From positions 108,984 to 172,983 of the forward strand of contig JBAMJV010009772.1 of NCBI GenBank assembly GCA_037951105.1: 64,000 nt of DNA. Reading direction: 5' to 3'. Position numbers and translations under genes: made by a program. Shown in pieces: positions 1 through 13,500 of the stretch (positions within the stretch are counted from its first letter, which is position 1; each line of letters begins with the position of its first letter). Source of the stretch: Echinarachnius parma (lineage: Eukaryota; Echinodermata; Echinoidea; Clypeasteroida; Echinarachniidae). Under the pieces are notes generated by a model. The model was not told the origin of the DNA. It saw nothing but the letters and a program-made list of their open reading frames with translations, and did not search any database.

Positions 1-1478
1 TACTTCTTTCCAAGTACAAACATGAGGTTTGATAGAAATGCATGCTCTTGGTCAGATGGTTTCTTTGGCCTGTAGTTCTATTGGAAGCTATAGATATTTG
101 TAATAATGATAGTATTTGGTCATAAATGTAGAAAACATTAGTTTTCTTCCCAAAATGTGAGGAGGGAGAATTATGTAGAACCTATTACAATTTGTTTTCT
201 TCTCTGCACATTAGGAGAGAAAATATCATATATTTCTACGATGGAAATAATACAAATCAGAGAACATTTTTGCATGAAATATCACATATATTTTGCATCT
301 TAAAAAGGGCATTTTATCTCAGAATGCAACTGTCCACTAAAAATGAATTAAACCTGTCTAGTTATCACCTAAAGGGAAACAAGAAAAGTGGCCACTGTTT
401 ACAAGTGACCTCTTGAGGCAGGTTCCATAACATTAACTCTGCAGGGGATCACTTTTGGTGGCCACTATAGACAGGCTCGCTGCTATAGACAGGTGGCCAA
501 TAAGATTGGTTACGCTATACATTTAGCACTGTTCCAGCATTGTTATACTTTATGTAATTAAAAATGACAATTAAAATCACATATAAACAAACAAAGCCAA
601 AATTGAACACTGTGTGTAAAATATTCTCCCACTGTCCATATTCTATATGTTGATAATTTGTTTTAATACATCAATCCACATGGTCCCATGCATTGACATT
701 TGTGTTGTGTTGATTCATCATAACTCACCGAGAGTAATGGAGTATATAAACATGACATTATTTTTGCTTTATCACATGTACCTATGTGTTTTTATTATAT
801 TTTGATCTCTAGTATAGCATTTGCTAAACATGTGTCCATACGACTGACTAAATGTTCCGTCTAAAACACATTTAACATCTTCATATCAAATTACCCTACA
901 CATGGAGTAGAACATTTTAGGCACAATGTTATTAGTGTTCAGTGGATGACATACTCAAACCTGTTATGTGACACTATTTATTGAAATGTAAATTTATTTT
1001 GGTAGTTTGGTCACAAATCAGACAAATCTGACTGGATTGTCTTATTGTAAAAGAAATATTTTATTTATCCTGCATTATTGTTTGGTCCACAATCCTAGCA
1101 TTCAGAACTTCATATACTCAATGATCTCAATAACAAATAGAACATTTGAAAAGTCAAATTGGTTTCATACTTCTATTGCTATCAAAGAGAAGACCAACAA
1201 GGCATGAAAGAACCACTAGAGATACACGTGAGTTTGATTGATTTATACAAAGTTACTAGATCCCTTTAAATAATAATAATAGTAATAACAAATAATAAAG
1301 CAAAGCGCTTAAGGATGATTATCAATCATATAAAGGCGCTTTGGATATAAATCAAAACATTATTATTTATGATACGCTGAGTTTATATTAAAGCAAAAAA
1401 TAGAGAAGTACATGGGAATCTGCACTTGAGATGTGATGGGGTCGTTGCTATGGTAATGTCGCAGAAACCTCCATTTTA
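1..1478. other. 3' UTR and downstream flank of vav, AT-rich
   Basis: No gene seen. Minus-strand AATAAA candidates lie at 1060-1065, 977-982 and 794-799; which is used cannot be told from sequence. 340-500 holds a short repeat with ggtggccactatagacaggc, also found near 5260, 11330-11450, 40440-40510 and 53530-53700. 1203-1267 looks like the end of a family A MITE. Confidence 0.5.
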
Positions 1479-1535
1479 TCATGATGGAATACCGTTCTCA
1501 ATTTCTTCTACGTATGTCGACGGGAAATATCCAAT
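1479..1535 (-). CDS. vav: vav exon 24: end of SH3 and stop codon
   Basis: 57 nt, phase 0. [18 protein letters not shown] then TGA (stop at 1479-1481). YFPSTYVEE is the final SH3 strand and 3-10 helix (human GWFPANYVEED). Acceptor ttccag. Length and position of the stop agree with VAV proteins, which end shortly after this SH3. Confidence 0.95.
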   Translation of the reverse strand: MGYFPSTYVEEIENGIPS

Positions 1536-4500
1536 CTGGAAGAAAAATGGTAGGCAAAAAAAATACATATAAAACTTAATTAGATTTGTAACATTAATTT
1601 TCTCTTTCTGTTTCAAGTTCAGCAGTAATTCAGCTATTACGGACACTACATGTAGTTGGTACTTAGTTTGCATTATTATAATTACGCAAATGCATTGAAA
1701 CATTCAAGTCTTATCATATTCTGCAAAATATCTGGAACAGAATTTGTGTTTTTTGTTTTCAAGACCTTCCCCGAATATCTATGGATGTCAGCCTTGTTGA
1801 TTCATGATTTCTCACTGGCTAACGATTTTATCCACACTTACCGTACACCTTCTTTACTAATGACCAGATTTAAACCTAGTTTAAAGGGGACCACCACGCA
1901 AAGAACAACACAGTCTTTATTTGTTGAGTACCAACCCATGTGGCCTTCTGCCTTGCTGATGATGCAGACTTGTTCTTTCTGTCCTATCACACTCTTTGTC
2001 TCAACTATATCTAAATATTTAAATGAAGTTTATAATGAACCATCATAAACAGAAAATTTCAAGTTGTTTCTTACCCTTTCTCCGATACATCCCTTCCACC
2101 AACCCCTGTGGCCTCCTGCCTTGCTGATGATGCACACTTGCTCATTCTCATGCAGCGAGAGCTCCCTTGTGTCGCGTGCGGCAAAGTCGTAGAGCGCCTT
2201 GGCGTAGCCCAGGATGTTGGGCAGACGCTTCTTGACAGCTGGATGATATTAAAGAGAGAAAATATAGACAGGGAATTTACACTTTACCGCCACAGCTCTG
2301 ACAGCCTGTGTGTGCTTGTTCCTTCATGCACGCACAACCAAACACTAACACACACCAAACCCGACCTAAATTTCTAGACAAAAGAACATCGGAGACTTAC
2401 AGAAAGTGAAAAAATCTGAGTGAAGCCGTGGCGGAAAAGTGTAATTTACCCATAAAGACAAGTGTCAATAAATCACAAAGGGAAATTCGAAAAAAACAAA
2501 ACCTGTCCCATGCTTTTATTCTTAATACGAATACAACAAGGTATGAGGGAACCACTTGAATTCCAATTGTAGTTTGAGGATTTGGACAATGTGTCCCTTT
2601 AATAGGGCATTTGAACATTCTGAATGAGTGAAAATGCACTACATGAATGCAATATTATTATTATTATTATTAGTATAAGGCGATACGTATATCATACGTA
2701 TCACCTATTGATTTCGTCAAGATTTTTATTATTATTTATTCTTTTCATCAATTTTGTGCGTCGCATATATCAAGATCAGATGAATCAATTGTCATGAATT
2801 TTCACATGATGATAGATCATGATATAACTTAGATCTGCGAACCTTTTCAGTGACGTCACATCACTATGACGTCATCAGGACGCCATTTTGTAAAATATCA
2901 ATAATCATCATATATCTCAGTCATGCATCATCAATTTCAATTCAAATTTCGCATCAGTATTAATCAGATCAATGATCAACTTCCTAGCCTATGCGCCTAC
3001 ACTTGGAGACGTGCGCGTACGCGTCCGTCAAATGAAAACAAATGTAAAAAAATGCTCAAAACCCTAACCCAAGTAATTAACTATATGTTTCAGACAATTT
3101 TAAGCATTTCGAAAATTTCTTTTTTCACATGTTTTGCAATCCTGATACATCCCTTAACACACCCTATCAATTTGAGCCATTTTCGACTCATAATAACAGA
3201 GTACGCTAGCGTCAAAGTATACTGGTCATTTACGATAGAATGAATGACTGATTGATTGTAACATTGTACGAGTTAGCACATGTCTGCTTGCCCAAGATGT
3301 TTTTGACTGATGGCATCATAATGATTTTGCAAATGGGCATAAATGTATCACTCTATTTTCCTTATTCGTGGTACATTCGTAATGTTCTACAGACGGTGGA
3401 ATAATGTATGGCCAAAACAAGATTATGTAAAACATAATGATATTGCCAATGACTTGCAACATATAATAACATCATTAATTGCTAACTATATACCATTTAG
3501 TTTATTTACAGTATAATCATAATGTTCCATTATGTACAGATTTTAATAGTGCATGTTATGTTGATGGAGGAAGAATATATAGCTGAAACTTTATTCACCA
3601 TAAACATGATATGGTTATGACATTAGCCATTGCTTGTGACGTGGTAATTGCATTTAAAAATCACTTACTTTACTGAATAAAGTTTTATCATATTCTTTAT
3701 ACAATCTTAAATGTCCATATGTTGATGACGGATGAAGTATGGATGAATCACTTGTGACAATTTTAAAAGTTATAATTACGGCCGGCTGGAGATATGAAAA
3801 CAGCATTAATTAATTTGCTGTATTTGTATCTTATTCACAATACAATCATTACGTTCTAAGTGCATATCCTGACGGCAAATGAATATCGAATGAATTTACC
3901 ATGAGAAAACATAATGGTTATTCATGGTAATGGCTGGATAGTGATAAGCTAACAGCTGGTTAGTGGTATGATAACAGCATGACCATTCAAAACCATTATT
4001 GATATAGTTTTATCACTTACTATCCTGAATATTTTGTCTTGGTGCTGGGTCGGGTATTGTAGGCAAGGGAAAGGATAATCTTTTTTCTGAAGTAGGAACT
4101 GCGGTAACTGAAACTGAAAGAATTGTGTCAAAATTGCTTTTAAATTATTTATTCACTCATTCATATATTAGTACTTAGGATATGATTCTTTCTTTCCAGT
4201 ACTTCTATGTCCATTCCTTGCCAATAACCTGGTATCAAGCTATTCACATACCGTGGCAGGGGAATGGATAATCTTTTTTTCTGAAGTAGGAACTAAGGTA
4301 ACTAAGACTTGAGAAATTGTTGTTTAAAAATTGCTTTATTAATGACCGAGGAGTAATTCATTGAGTAATTTCATTATTATGATATGATTCTTTCATTCCA
4401 ATACTTTTATGCCTGTTCCTTGCCAAAAACCTGGTGACAAGCTATTCTTATAAAAGGCAGGGACAATTCATGACCAAAGAGCTATCATTCTGTAATCGGT

Positions 4501-7500
4501 AACTTCAATATTAGGGTATGATTCTTTTGTTTTTTCCAGTTCTTCTATGTCCATTCCTTGCCAATGACCTGGTCACAAGCTATTCACATACGAGGCAGGG
4601 AAATGGATAATCTTGTTTTTTTCCTCTTCTTTTTTAGAGGCTGTGGTAACTGAAACTGGTGAAATTGTGTCAAATATTGCATCTAATAGGATGCTCCCCA
4701 GGGAGTTAAGAAGGTGCACAATCATTGTCTTGAGTTTGAAATTTACTTATTACTAGGGATGATAGTAATATCAACACTTGTTCTGCAATAAGGGCTATAC
4801 AAATAAAAAATATTATTATTATAATTTCATTTGGATTTCTTTTTGTAATTAATTTCTTTTTGTAAAACAAAAGTTTGTTGCCAATTTTGTTTTTGATTCA
4901 GAAATAGAATTGGTTATCTATCATTTACCAGATCTGTCTGTATTTATAATAGCTACTGCAAGGAGCATTTTAATACAATCTATAAAACACACTATTTTAA
5001 AGCTGGACTTAACGTTGTTCCTCTGTGCCAAATTTGATTGTGCAAGACAGATTGACCTAGTTCTTTTGACTATAGTGTACAAAAATAAAGTAAAATCTGT
5101 CTATAAAGACCACCCAATGGAGATAGAAAGGGCGGTCTTTACTAGTAGTTGGTCTCTATTTATAATAGACAGGTTCATTTACATGGAAACTGCATTTAAA
5201 GGAGTGAAGATTAGTAGTCTCTTTTAATAGACATGTGGTCTTTATATACAGGTGGTCGCTAGAACAGGTTTGACTGTAGCTTAATCCCCGACTACTCCTC
5301 TAGAATGTTTAGAAATCTTGTTAAAGGGGAATTCCACCCAAGAAATGTGATGTTTGCTATAAAATGAGGTGAATATGAAGAATCATGATCGAAAATCTGA
5401 GCCAAAACGGTAGAGCAATACAAAAGTTATGACAGGATGAACTTTGCTCCGAGTTTTAGTATCGTTCGCAATGACTATCGATCGTGACGTCACTTGCGAG
5501 CTGCAGCCATTTTGACTTCTACATGGAAATTTTACAAAATTTAAATTTTCTTCATAACAAAGCAAATTTATGAGCTTACAAATTCCAATGAGGTTGGCCC
5601 ATCGATATTCTTTTATGAATTCGTGAAAACAAGCAGAGAACAACTAATTTTTCGCTATGAAAATGAGAAATATGGTTATTTTCATGTACTAAAACCATGG
5701 CGAGTTGCTCGTGAATGATGTTGCATATGGCGGCAATTTTGAAACGATCGCTCATTACTACATGATGTTCAAATAGGTATAACTCCCGTGTTTCTTGTCC
5801 GATTTTGATCAAATTTTCACCAATTATTCCTCTTGTCCTGCTTATTCAAATAACGAATGGTTTTATCAGGCCCGGAATACCCCTTTAAGAAGAATTGAGG
5901 GTCTATATTTGTATCATTTCATTCCAAACTTATCTACCGTGTGCATAGGCGTACTGAGGGGGGAAGGGGGTGTTTGGTATTCAAACACAACCCAACTACA
6001 TGTACGCCACTGAATGAAGTTAAAACACCCCCCTTGAAAAAATCCTGGGTACAACTATGACTGTGCATTCCAAAAACTAATCAGTAGATCTGACTTCTAT
6101 GAGTTATGTGACCAGAGTCAAGCATGGCACTTATAGGGTTAAAGTGATCCATTAACTTTGCCCAAATTCAACCAAAATTACTTGGAGCTTTCACACTTCT
6201 CTCGAAACAGAAGAATGAAATGGGTTCTGATTGTTCAAATGTCTCCCTAATTATGGACATATTTAAGACTGAATTTTAAAGCGTCTGTAGATGCTTTTGA
6301 AAGTAGTCAATAGTATCCAAATTTAGAGACTAAATCCTCCATATTATTCAAATTCAGATACTTCACGCGAACGATCAGGATAAAATCAGACATTGATTTA
6401 CTCTTTTTTTCACTAGGGAAAACATTATCAATTTTTTATGAAAATCTCATGTTTCATTCTCAAGAATATTACAATGATATTGGTATATGATTGAAGTCTC
6501 AAATATCACCCCCATCCCCATCCCTTGCTGAGGGAAAACAAATGTAAAGTTAATGGATCACTTTAAAGTGAGGCCTGTAAAGTGTTTAACTCCACAAAAA
6601 TTACTTGGAGCTTCCTCGTTTCTCTTCTACCGTGTTGTTTAGCCTATGGTAAGAGAAGAATAAAATAGGGTTAGATTTTTTCAAATGCCCCTTTAATATG
6701 ACGATTTCTATCATTCAGCTCAAAAGCGTTAACAAACGGTCATAAACCTCATAATCGTCCGTTGTAAAAGCTGACACATATTTTCGCTTTTTTAACCAGG
6801 AAAGCAGTGTTCTTTTTCAATGAAACGTTCACACATCATTCAGACATACATATATTACAATGATTTTGGTACAGGATTGAAGTCTCAAATGTCATTTTGG
6901 GCAATATCTGACACTTTACAGGCCTCACTTTAAGAGATAAAGACTTGTAGAGCACTTACAGTTATCATCTCTAAATGGCTTGCGGAGGTACGCATCCAGT
7001 CCTCGAAAAACGGAGACTAGGCTGTTCCTACTGTACCACTCTACCAGATCCTGCAATGTGAGAGAGCAAAAAAGGCAATACAAATCACAGGTATTAAAAG
7101 AAAATGGAGACTAGGCTGTTCCTACTGTACCACTCTACCCGCTCCTGCAATTGGAGAGAGCAAAAAGGGCAATACAAATCACAGGTATTAAAAGAAAACG
7201 GAGATTAGGCTGTTCCTAATGTACCACTCTACCAGCTCTTGGAATATGAGAGAGCAAAAAGGGCAATACAAATCACAGGTGTTAACAAAAAAAATTTCTA
7301 AAGGCCCGGTCACATATCACCGGATCGTGTAAATGGATGCCCGACAAATTGTCAATCCGTTCGTCTCCGTTCGTATGCGTAGCTTTTCCATTCTTTGTCA
7401 GGCAATGTACGTTTGATTTCGCAAATTTTCTATTTGTCGGGGATCTGTTTATGCTATCCGGTGATATGTGACCCGGCTGTGACATATAACGATTGTGACA

Positions 7501-10500
7501 TACTGTATAACACTTGTAACATTTGTAACATTTGAAAAGGCACCCTTCTTGCCTGTTCCTGCTTCAACAATCTGTCCACTTTAGAATCATATTTTCTGAA
7601 TACTGTTACTCCGCAGTTTCTGAAGTAAAATCAATCATTTATTAAATAATGAATAATTCTCAGAATATAAAACAAACTTTATGATTATCAGTTCCACATA
7701 ATGTGCATATGTCATAGATGTTACGGCGCAAAATATAAATGCAAAACGAGAAAAGAAAATTGGGCTTCGCCGCAAATCGAACCAGAGATCTCCGGATTGC
7801 TAGACCAATAGTAGAAATGTCATTGATTTGATTCATATTCCAAATGTTCAATCACTACATCTAAAACAAATTAACTTACTTCCATTGATGAAAACATAGT
7901 CCCTTCTGCTAGTCCCAACTTGCCGGCTTCGTCAATCACCCTCATGTGTTTGATTTGGTCCTCGTGGCTGTATGAGAGAGAAAAAACATTAGAGTGTCAT
8001 AATTAAAGTTAATGAAGATGCTACAATTTACATGTATGATGGGAGTAGGGTAAGACATGAGCAAATATCAAAGAGGAATAACACATGGAGATCAGTTTAG
8101 TGACAAGGTGAGATCACTCAGTTGGAAAAAACAAACATTCCAAACTAACTGTAGACTGATGGCAAATCCTTCATGGCCATACCTCACAGGAAAAAAATGG
8201 CCCATGTTTTAGTCAAAGCTTTATGTATAACTGACAAGCCTCCACACTAACTTTTTTCTGTACTGGCCCATTCGGGCAAGTAAATTCATACATGTTGAAA
8301 TTTTACTTGCCCCATTATAAAATCAACTTGCCCTCTTACTCCTAGATGAGATTAACACATGTGAAATGACGCTGTTCTCTTGTTCTCAATTATTTAGTTG
8401 CCCAATCGGGCAAGCAAACTAGACAATTCATGATATTTTCTTTGCCCGACACCAATTTTTACTTGCCCCGGGCAAGCGGGCAAGTGCTAGTGTCGAGCCC
8501 TGTATAACAAAATTAACAAACAGGGCATAAGCTTCTTAATAATAACAAAAATTGGAACAAAGATTCATTAAAGCAACACACATCAACAAAACTATTACAC
8601 AGGGGTCCATAATACGGGTAAAGAAAACCCAATCATCAAGTGGAAGCAGTTTCTGGCAGTTGCTCAACAAGAATTGAGCATGATACAATAGTTTTAATAC
8701 TGGGCAACAATGCAACACCTGTTCTAATTAGTGCATTTGGCACACCAACACACATGGCAATTAGTGAGGAAATAGCAAGTGGAAGAAGTTCAAAATTACT
8801 GTAGACTGATGGCAAACCCTCTCTGGCCCTTCCTCACCAAGAAGCAGCCACCTTTTGGTTGAAGCTTCACATTGGCTTCATGTCTATCCATCTCTCCTGC
8901 ATACCTACACAGGAAACAATTATAATATATATTAGGAACTTGTAGTACTAACAAGAAATAATAATTTGATAAGAAAATAGTAGTACAAACAAAAATGAAT
9001 TCAAACCATTATCATGTTATCATTCCAATTATCTGCATTCCTTTGTCCAAAAAAATATTCCTCCTAATAATCATTTTAAAAATAAATAATGTACACTTTC
9101 ATGGTCATCATAAATCATGAACATAATCACCATCATCATCTACATCATCATCTATGTCATTGTCAAAATCATAATCATAATATTACCTACACTTCCATGG
9201 TAATCATCATCACCATCGTCCTCCTCATCATTATTATCATCATCATAAAATAGCCATCCTAATGTTCATCATTTTCCTTCATTTCGTCAATCTAAATGAC
9301 CAAAGCTGCTCTTCATTGTCAACTTTTGTATCACATTGTATAAGGGAGGATTGCAACCTACCATGGATGTCTTAATAGGTCCCCTATGTATGGAGTGGAC
9401 GGAGATGGTGATAATCTCTTGGAGGGTTTGGATATGTTGCTATGTCATACTGCTCAGCCTAAATCATCATCATCATCACCCCCTCCACCACGAGTATCAC
9501 TATCAGTGTCGCCTCCATCACCATCACCATTATCATCGTTATCGTCATCATCATCATCCCCACCAACAGTATCTTTATCAGTGTCGCCATCAGAATAATC
9601 ATCATCATCGTCACCATCATCATCACCATCACCTACATCAATTTCTTCATCAGCATCTTCATCATCATCAATCACCATTTGCTGATGTTTTGTCAATCAA
9701 CTTACCATGCATGTCTAAATAGGTCCCCTATGTCTGAAGTGGACTGAGTTGGTGCCTGTTTCGGGGAAGGCTTGGCAAAAAGAACTGTGGCCTCCTCATA
9801 CTGCTCAGACTAAAGGAGTGAACAATTGATACATAGTATATATTATTTAAAGTCATATTGGGGGAAAATGACCAGAAATAAATCAAATAAATGACAAAGA
9901 GCAAAGAAAAATTGGCTTCACCGACCACTGAACCCAAGACGTCCAGATAGCTAGACCTGTGCTCGTATCATCGAGCCACTTAAAGACCCTTTTCAATTAT
10001 TGGTTCTTTGTGGCTCGATTGTATGAGCATCTGTCTAACAATCTGAAGGTCTTATATTCGATGTTCGACAAAGGCTAATTATCTTTGCTCATTTTCATTT
10101 GATTATTTATCCTTTTTTTTTTATAAACAACATTAAATTGGATGAGTGTCATGGTACTTGGTGGTTTAATTATCTTCATCTTTTTAATGCCAAAAAGTGT
10201 GTAAAGGAACTTTTTGGTTTATCCCATGATCAAGAGTAAGGATAAATATTCTTACCAGAAGCCAGCTTGGAATGACGCTGATGGTGTTGGGCATTTTCAC
10301 CAGCTGGACTCTTACATTCATTGCTGATGTTGTCCAGGAAAGGTTTTTGTTAATAACTAGGAGTAAGGTTGGAAATATGCCAACTGGGATAGGTGGAGGG
10401 TCTTAATCATCATCCTAATTGAATACCATATTTTGATATATGTATTTTCTTGCCAACACACAGAACTGAAAGGAGGTTGTATAATTGTTATTTCCTCACC

Positions 10501-13500
10501 AGAAGCCAGCTTGGAATGACACCGATGGTTTTGGGCGCTTTGACCAACTGGACTCTCTTCCATTCATTGCTGATATTCTCAATCACCTTCACAACGTCGT
10601 TGACCTTCACCCTCAGGGGCTGCTCACCGCTAGGGGGCACGGGGACTCCGGAATACCCTCTTGTAACCTTTGAATAATTTGAAAGCATTTCCAGAAATAT
10701 ATAATCATAATCAAGTAGAATAAATATATTGCAGAGCATCTTCATTCTCAGTGGCTGTTCGCCACTAGAGGGCACGGTAACGCCTGCATATATTGATCAA
10801 AGATTGTGCTTGCTTTATACGTTACTTCTATCCTACATTTCATAAGTTAACATTCAGTTAAAACGTTACTAATAAAGCATAGAATTGGGAACATAAACAT
10901 AAAGAAAGGCATTTTCATAAATTTGTATCAAATACCTTGAGCCTGTCGCCAGGGAGACCCGGGTACCTGGCCGTAGCAGTCGGGGATGCAGTACACATCG
11001 CTGTGTGGTCTGAACTCAGACACTCCTTGTGTACCGAGATACCACACGTCACACACTTGTACCCTTGGAAGAACAGCCCTCTGTCAAATTAAGGAAAGTT
11101 TATCACACATAGAGTAATTTGAAATGAAAGATCATGAATATTGGCTACGAACAAGAAAACACTACTTGTGTACTGTGATACCACACATCATACACTTACA
11201 TGTATGCCCTTGAAAGAACATCCCTTTGTTTAGAAGAAGAACACCAATATACATTATGACCCCCCCCCCCCCCCCCCCCCGGGCCAATTTAGGGTTAATT
11301 GACCACCTATCTATATTTAGCCAACCTGCCTATAGTTGCCACCAAAAAGATCACCTGCAGAAAATTCTGATATAACCTGTCTATAGAGGCCATCTATCTA
11401 CAGTGGCCACAATTTTTGTTTCCCTCGGTGGTCACTATGCACAGGTTCGACTGTAATCTGTAAATATAAACTATGGGATGCCAACAATGACACAATCTCA
11501 CCTGAGTAGTTTATGGCAGGAGTCACATGTAGGGTACTCTGGGAAGGACATATAACTATGGGAAGCCAACACTAACACAATCTCACCTGAGTAGTTTATG
11601 GCAGGAGTCACAGGTAGGGTAATCTTCTGGGAAGGACACATACTCCACCTTGTGGCCCTGTGTGTTCCTCGGTGCAATGTTGTCTCTGTATTGATAAACA
11701 AAGAATTCAAACATAAAGGAAACGGACTAGAAATATTTTAAATGATTGAAAATGAGCAAAGATAAATAGGCTTCGCCAGGAATCGAACCCGGGACCTCCA
11801 CATTGCTAGACCAGTGCTCAACCATTGAGCCACAAAGACCCTTGAATGGATAAACAAAGTAAACAGAATCAAAATATGTTACAACCATACATAGAAGAAT
11901 ACTAGTATGGCTAAAAAGATCTATAGATTTCCCTTTCATCTTGGGTTTTTAGGATATGATAATTATATCAACCTACTCCCTTCCCCAACCCTGAAACAAA
12001 TTAGATAATTAGAATACTCATCTACGGCCATGGAACACGCATAGGATCTTGTATACAGTTATTGCTGATGCTCATGGCCTCATGGTTCCGTATGTGCCAA
12101 ATGTCAGCGAGTGCGCCAAATATATACACGCATACATTCGGAGACAATAAAACCAAGGAAGCCACGTATGTCGTAGACTACCCATGAACTACTATAGTAT
12201 GGTGATGAGTTTTCCAATTATATAATTTGTCTGGAAACCCTTTTATCTGAACTTTTTGGTTGAATGGACGCTTAAAACTATTACCTTTTATTTATAAGAA
12301 TATCATTTTGGGGTGTTGCTTCCCTTTAACTTGGCCAATTGTCTTTTTCTTCTTTGTATAAATACATAATTACCATTATTCATGGTATTGAGAATGATAT
12401 GATATATTTTACCATTATGTTTCAAGGCAAAGGGTAAAATAAAATGATTTTTGTGACTTACTGTGCTAATCTGATACCCTCCACCCATCTGAACATCATC
12501 TCTTCTGTCTTGCAGTAAACCTCGATGCTACCTCGGATGTTGTTCGGCTCTTTTGGCGTCAAGTGAAAACAGTAATTCCACTGCAAAACAAGAATGTAAA
12601 AGTTCCATAATTATACAAAACTAGAAATATCACCCAATGCAAGGCTCAATATATGGGGCCACTACAAATTTATCTTTGGGTCACCAACATTTCATCGATT
12701 TCATCTACATGTATGTAATATATTGTTATGTATTGATATGTAAAAGGGCCCTATTACAAGCTATGCTTCCTAGGTGTCCCTATTACCATTCATTGTATTT
12801 TACATTGTACAACAGCATTCATGTATAAACATTGTATTTGATTTTTGGTTTGAATGATTTGGTTGAATAATATTGAAATTGAAATTGAATCAATCTAAAT
12901 GTTACTTGCCAAAATGGGCCAACATAATATAACAGACTATTTAATGTTTATCTTCGTTTGGGGCCACTAAATTCTGTTCTTATTCAGGGCCAGCACAATG
13001 TTATACACCTCAATTTAACTTGCACAAATGGGCCACTGTAACAAAACAAAAAATAAAAATAAAATAAAATTTAAAAAATATAACAAAATTGAATTCTGAA
13101 TAATAATAATAATTGCCATTTTTATATAGCACTCGGAGCATATAACCTTGGCTTTAGCCAAGCTGGCAAGATGGGGCACTCAAGCATTTTAAGGAATAAA
13201 TTCCTGCCATGTACCAATTTAATACACCTGGGTTGTGAGCAGCAAATGTTTTAATTTATTTTCTAGTATTGCTTTAATATTGTGATTAATATCCCTGCAG
13301 CACCGCATCAATTGCATGGAACGTTTTATAAGCATACTAAAATGAGTTCCCTCCACAAGGTTCTTCCAATAAATGACATATATATCTTTTTGAAAATTGT
13401 GGTTACCATGACACACATGAATAGCATCAATTTCACATCTGGCTCTCATGTCACTTATGTGTACCAAGTTGCATTAAAATTGCTCAAACATTGTGAAAGT

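Larger units (their letters stand above)
2239..6959. other. intron 22 of vav (between exons 22 and 23)
   Basis: 4.7 kb without exons. Contents: a truncated family A MITE, a palindromic CGTATATCATACGTA block near 2686, paired CRE-like sites (2851-2874), AT-rich degenerate repeats 3240-3900, a ~190-bp tandem repeat 4050-4640, a family C MITE 5321-5888 and two abutting family E MITEs 6140-6933. Confidence 0.8.

Noticed and set aside
3056..3070. accctaaccc, telomere-like
   Set aside because: A single short occurrence, not an array.
5383..5812. Two overlapping minus-strand open frames of about 80 codons
   Set aside because: They lie within MITE family C and their equivalents in the other copy are broken.
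9336..9722. His-rich plus-strand and Asp-rich minus-strand open frames
   Set aside because: Translation of a CAT/ATC microsatellite in several frames; they overlap real exon 19 and its relic on the other strand.
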